The notes under the pieces: generated by a model | Seen by the model: only the letters and a program-made list of their open reading frames with translations | Databases searched by the model: none | Told to the model about the DNA's origin: nothing | From: Nitrospinota bacterium | GTDB taxonomy: Bacteria > JAUXIQ01 | Assembly: GCA_030620925.1 (NCBI GenBank) | Contig: JAUXIQ010000058.1 | Span: 1 to 8,923 of the forward strand | Direction: 5' to 3' | DNA: 8,923 nt | In this document: in pieces, positions 6,390 through 8,923 of the stretch | Numbering within the stretch: position 1 is the stretch's first letter | Layout of the letters: every line of letters begins with the position of its first letter | Position numbers and translations under genes: made by a program

Positions 6390-6392
6390 CAA
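6366..6392 (-). promoter_or_regulatory. Possible sigma70-type promoter for the kinase-regulator operon
   Basis: On the minus strand TTGATA (6392-6387, 5 of 6 to TTGACA) and TAGAAT (6371-6366, 5 of 6 to TATAAT) are separated by 15 bases, shorter than the preferred 17. The start would be near 6359, giving a leader of about 150 bases before the ATG at 6209. The region is AT-rich, so good hexamers are expected by chance and confidence is low. Confidence 0.25.
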
Positions 6393-6766
6393 GTAGAAGT
6401 GTGCAATTTTCTGCGGATAATAAAAGGGTTCTTTCAAAATTCCCTCGATTCTTGAAAAAATTGTGAGTGCGCCTTTTGAAACCCCGCGTTCCGCGGCGCA
6501 CGCTTCCCTTTGTAGCGAGCGGTTAATAGAAATAGGGGAAAAGGTTAATATGGTAAAGTCGTGGAAAATCGTCTGTGGTGTTAGGAGCGGATTTAAGGGA
6601 GGATGTGTCTGGTCTTGACACTATTGTGGGGCACCGAAGATTTCCTTCCAATCGTACCTTTCAACTTATCGGCAGTCATAATAGATGTAAGCCCGGTACA
6701 ACTTATGGGCCGGTGCCGGCTGTTCCCGCGTGCGCCGGTATCCGATGAGCGCCAGGGGATTACGGC

Positions 6767-7228
6767 TCAATCTTCTTCCTCTTCTTCGCCCAGGAGGCCC
6801 TTCTCCCGGTATTCTTTTATCTCGTTGGTGAGCCATTCGGTTATGGCCTCGCCTCCGTGGACGCGGTCTTTCAGGTCTTCCTCAAGGTCGGTGGGCTCGA
6901 TGACAACGAACCAGCCCTGCCCGTAGGGGTCTTCGTTGACCAGCCGAGGGTTCTTGAGCACCGTGTCGTTGTGTTCGATGACCTCCCCGTTAACGGGGGC
7001 CTTGAGCGGCCCGATATATTTACCCGCCTCCAGGGAACCGAAGGCTCGGCCTTTGCGCACCGACCTGCCCACCGGCATCAGCTTGATGTAGGCCACCGTG
7101 CCCGCGGACTGTTGGCCGAACATATCCAGACCCACGCGCACGTTTCCGTTCTCGATCCTGCTCCACAGGTGCTCCTTGGGGTCGTAATAGAGGTCGTCGG
7201 GCAGCTCGTATTTTTCCACGTTAGCCAT
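6767..7228 (-). CDS. GcvH-like lipoyl carrier protein (LbpA-type candidate)
   Basis: A 153-residue protein of the glycine-cleavage H-protein fold. Typical blocks are present: YDPKEHLW near the N-terminus, the biotinyl/lipoyl hairpin at about 62-82, and the signature LVNEDPYGQGW (97-106). The lipoylation lysine should be K70 in SLEAGKYIGPLKAPVNGEV, where ordinary H-proteins read ESVKA. A C-terminal tail (about 130-153) ends in a run of acidic residues. No gcvT, gcvP or lipoyl-transfer gene is in view. The gene overlaps the HdrD-like gene by eight bases, with GGAGG upstream of the ATG at 7228. Lipoate-binding proteins (LbpA) encoded beside Hdr-like complexes are known from sulfur oxidisers, where the lipoyl group carries sulfur or electrons instead of glycine-derived methylamine. 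Here a similar carrier role is inferred; a true GcvH of a scattered glycine-cleavage system is the alternative. Confidence 0.85.
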   Translation of the reverse strand: MANVEKYELPDDLYYDPKEHLWSRIENGNVRVGLDMFGQQSAGTVAYIKLMPVGRSVRKGRAFGSLEAGKYIGPLKAPVNGEVIEHNDTVLKNPRLVNEDPYGQGWFVVIEPTDLEEDLKDRVHGGEAITEWLTNEIKEYREKGLLGEEEEED

Positions 7229-8432
7229 TTTTACGCGGGCCTCCCTTGAATATGCCCTTTTCCAGTACCAGCTCCACGATGTCTTTGATCTCCATGGCGG
7301 ACTCTTCCGTGCTGACGCTGTTAAGCAGCATCCGTTTGCACTGCTGGCAGGCGGTGACCACCATCTGCGCGCCCGTGCTCTGCACGGCGTTTAAAAGATC
7401 GCAGGCGATCTTGTTGGTTACGTCGGCGTCGATCATCTCCAGGTCGCCGCCCCCGCCGCAGCAGTAGCCGCGCTCCCTGTTCTGGGGCAGCTCCACGAAA
7501 TTTTTGGCCCCTGCTTTGATGACCTCCCTGGGAGGCTCGAAGACTTTCATGCCCCGGCCCAGGTCGCAGGGGTCGTGGTAGGTGGTAGTCTGCTCGATTT
7601 CCTTTATCTCCAGGCGGCCCTGTGTGATGAGCCGGTGTATGTACTGCGTGGAGTGAAGCAGCTCCACACCTTCCAGTTTATAGTAGTTGTTCCAGGTATA
7701 ATAGCAGGAAGGGCAGCTGAAGACCACCGTCCGTGCGCCCAGATTTTCGAGTTTCTCCAGGTTGTGTTGGCGCAAGGCCTCCGCCTCCCCTGGCAGGCCG
7801 GCGATTATGAGGGGGAACCCGCAGCACCACTCTTCTTCTCCCAGGACGGCGAAATCCTCGCCCGCCGCTTCCAGCAGACGCAGGAAAGAGGTGGGTATTT
7901 CCTGGACGGCCGGGGAGAAGGAGCCGATGCAGCCCACGAAATAGAGAACGTCGGCCCTCTCTTTCTGATAAAGGTGGTCGGGGACGTCGTCCATGAACTC
8001 CACCCACATGGCTCTCTCTTCGTTGGGGTAGTCCAGGACGTTATGCTCTTTGCGGGTAATCTCTATAACTTGATCGAGTACTGCCGGAGCGTGGCCCCGC
8101 TCCACCAGCTCATGACGCACGGAAATCCACAGGTTCCGCTGGTCGATGTTGACCGGACAGACCTGCTGACAACGCCCGCACAGAGTACATAGATAGGTGT
8201 TCTCAGACAGGGTGGTGAGTTGGGGAGACATGTCTCTATTTCTTTTCAACAGCCTGCCCAGCAGTCCTCGCTCCCTGCCTATGATCCTGCGCAGCATGCT
8301 GATCTTTTCGGCGGGAATATAGAGGTCCGCCGCTCCCTGCACGTTTATGGGGCAGGGATTCATGCACTCGCCGCATCGGGTGCAGGCGTCCAGCTCCATG
8401 AGTTGTTTAACGGAGAAGTTGGTGAGCGTCAT
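7221..8432 (-). CDS. HdrD-like iron-sulfur oxidoreductase (HdrC and HdrB modules fused)
   Basis: A 403-residue cytoplasmic protein. The N-terminal HdrC-like part holds two 4Fe-4S cluster motifs, at C17/C20/C23/C27 and C82/C85/C88/C92. The C-terminal HdrB-like part holds two complete CCG domains: C168...C203-C204-G...C240-P-S-C243 and C289...C324-C325-G...C362-Q-Q-C365. In HdrB and HdrD such CCG pairs bind the non-cubane clusters that cleave heterodisulfide bonds, so all catalytic ligands appear present. The length and layout match HdrD, DsrK and related subunits. It starts 10 bases after the NarI-like gene with a GAGG ribosome-binding site and overlaps the lipoyl-carrier gene by 8 bases. The likely role is electron transfer between a membrane cytochrome b and a disulfide/dithiol substrate, with the lipoyl carrier as the prime candidate. 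Family-level assignment is firm; substrate and direction are inferred. A GlpC- or LldE-like dehydrogenase subunit is less likely because no dehydrogenase is adjacent. Confidence 0.92.
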   Translation of the reverse strand: MTLTNFSVKQLMELDACTRCGECMNPCPINVQGAADLYIPAEKISMLRRIIGRERGLLGRLLKRNRDMSPQLTTLSENTYLCTLCGRCQQVCPVNIDQRNLWISVRHELVERGHAPAVLDQVIEITRKEHNVLDYPNEERAMWVEFMDDVPDHLYQKERADVLYFVGCIGSFSPAVQEIPTSFLRLLEAAGEDFAVLGEEEWCCGFPLIIAGLPGEAEALRQHNLEKLENLGARTVVFSCPSCYYTWNNYYKLEGVELLHSTQYIHRLITQGRLEIKEIEQTTTYHDPCDLGRGMKVFEPPREVIKAGAKNFVELPQNRERGYCCGGGGDLEMIDADVTNKIACDLLNAVQSTGAQMVVTACQQCKRMLLNSVSTEESAMEIKDIVELVLEKGIFKGGPRKNG

Positions 8433-8442
8433 GAAATCCTCT

Positions 8443-8923
8443 TCAGGTCTGTCTCTGCGCGGACAGGTTGTTTATTGCAATGACCAGGGGGCTTGCGAAA
8501 AGATGTATGAACTTGCCGAAGGGTATGTATGCGATGAAAGCCAATGATGCCAGGGCATGAACGTACCACAGGGCCGTATGGGCGAAGGCCCAGTGCTCTC
8601 CGGGTGTGCCCGCCGCGGATATAAGGTGTCCCATGAAAGCGTAGCGGGTGACTTCAGGCGGTGTCCCCTCCATGAGGAAGCGGAAGCCTTCCGCCACAAA
8701 CCCGCTGATAACCACCGCCGCCAGCAGGACGACGGCCATCAGGTCTTCCGGGGTGTTCAGCAGTTGGGGGACCCTGAAGGCTGTCCGGCGAAGGACGGCT
8801 AATACCACGCCGGCTATTATCATTGACCCTAACAGGTCGAACATCAGGGCCAGGTATGGGAGGTCTTTCACGGCTTCCTCCCCCATTCCCCCGCGGATGT
8901 AGGACACTTCGATACCATCGAAT
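8443..8923 (-). CDS. NarI/HdrE-like membrane cytochrome b subunit, N-terminus outside the window
   Basis: The frame is open to the window edge, giving 159 residues of C-terminal sequence. A GTG at 8907 could serve as a start, but the upstream codons have no stop and family members carry more membrane helices, so the true start is probably beyond the edge. Counting from that GTG, hydrophobic segments lie at about 19-38, 55-73 and 107-128, with a possible weaker one near 85-100. The pattern TPEDL...SGF..EGFRF followed by H105, H110, H117 and YIPFGKFIH (H135) is typical of the NarI-like quinone-reactive b-type subunits (HdrE, DsrM, TmcC). Some of these histidines should be heme ligands. It ends 10 bases before the HdrD-like start, so the pair should form a membrane complex coupling quinones to cytoplasmic thiol/disulfide chemistry. 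Confidence 0.85.
   Translation of the reverse strand, partial: FDGIEVSYIRGGMGEEAVKDLPYLALMFDLLGSMIIAGVVLAVLRRTAFRVPQLLNTPEDLMAVVLLAAVVISGFVAEGFRFLMEGTPPEVTRYAFMGHLISAAGTPGEHWAFAHTALWYVHALASLAFIAYIPFGKFIHLFASPLVIAINNLSAQRQT

Larger units (their letters stand above)
6210..6766. other. Long non-coding region upstream of the kinase gene
   Basis: No convincing gene was found in these 557 bases. The part next to the kinase (about 6220-6480) is AT-rich and dense in inverted repeats, as expected of a regulatory region; the dyads are listed separately. The part next to the lipoyl-protein gene (about 6700-6766) is GC-rich. It can form stems such as GCCG/CGGC at 6709-6720 or CCGGC/GCCGG at 6716-6738, but none is followed by a T-tract, so no intrinsic terminator is supported. 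A CCGCG-TTC-CGCGG hairpin lies at 6484-6496. The middle, about 6500-6690, shows nothing recognisable. Confidence 0.5.

Noticed and set aside
6550-6618. 22-codon micro-ORF on the plus strand with a GGGGAAAAGG stretch upstream
   Set aside because: Short enough to be chance, faces opposite to all neighbours, and has no following gene that a leader peptide could control.
6614-6642. TTGACA on the plus strand as a -35 element
   Set aside because: At 17 bases spacing the -10 would be AGATTT, a poor match, and no plus-strand gene follows.
6603-6926. 107-codon open frame on the plus strand running from the gap into the lipoyl-carrier gene
   Set aside because: Ser/Pro/Arg-rich composition, and half of it is antisense to a well-supported gene; no family resemblance.
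7575-8192. 205-codon open frame on the plus strand
   Set aside because: It is antisense to the HdrD-like gene with its conserved cysteine motifs. It is a by-product of codon bias on the coding strand.
1-8923. CRISPR arrays, insertion sequences, tRNA or rRNA genes
   Set aside because: No spaced direct repeats, transposase genes, terminal inverted repeats or RNA-gene signatures were seen on either strand.

Overview
The window looks like chromosomal DNA from a Gram-negative anaerobe with a respiratory lifestyle. The evidence is an inner-membrane multiheme c-type cytochrome of the NapC/NirT type, a sensor kinase with c-type heme motifs in its predicted periplasmic domain, an NtrC-type sigma54 activator, and a heterodisulfide-reductase-like iron-sulfur protein with a NarI-like membrane partner. 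This gene content resembles Desulfobacterota ('Deltaproteobacteria') or neighbouring anaerobic lineages. That placement is inferred from gene families; no rRNA or other marker gene is present. All eight supported genes lie on the minus strand, so transcription runs from high to low coordinates.

Right block (8923 to 6767): a NarI/HdrE-like membrane protein that enters from beyond the window edge, a 403-residue HdrD-like protein (HdrC and HdrB modules fused), and a GcvH-like lipoyl carrier. The first two genes are 10 bases apart and the last two overlap by 8, so they form one operon. No glycine-cleavage genes are visible. The layout suggests a membrane-bound thiol/disulfide oxidoreductase that exchanges electrons between the quinone pool and a lipoyl-protein. 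This would parallel HdrDE acting on CoM-S-S-CoB or DsrMK acting on DsrC. It is the most interesting candidate system here.

Middle block (6766 to 2926): a 557-base non-coding region with an AT-rich part carrying several inverted repeats, followed by a two-component pair. The kinase has two CXXCH heme-c motifs in its periplasmic domain, then HAMP, PAS and kinase domains. It overlaps by 4 bases (ATGA) with a full-length sigma54-dependent response regulator.

Left block (2925 to 1): a 301-base intergenic region with a candidate -24/-12 promoter and an upstream dyad. It is followed by a stand-alone receiver domain that has lost its phosphorylation site (Glu in place of Asp), an 11-heme NapC/NirT-type cytochrome, a stomatin/slipin-family membrane protein, and the start of an unidentified small membrane protein.

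A reasonable working model is that the heme kinase senses periplasmic redox state or a gaseous ligand, and the sigma54 regulator then activates the left block, whose cytochrome carries quinol electrons to periplasmic or outer acceptors. The link between regulator and promoter is inferred from proximity and motif spacing. Whether the lipoyl/Hdr module is under the same control cannot be told from the sequence.
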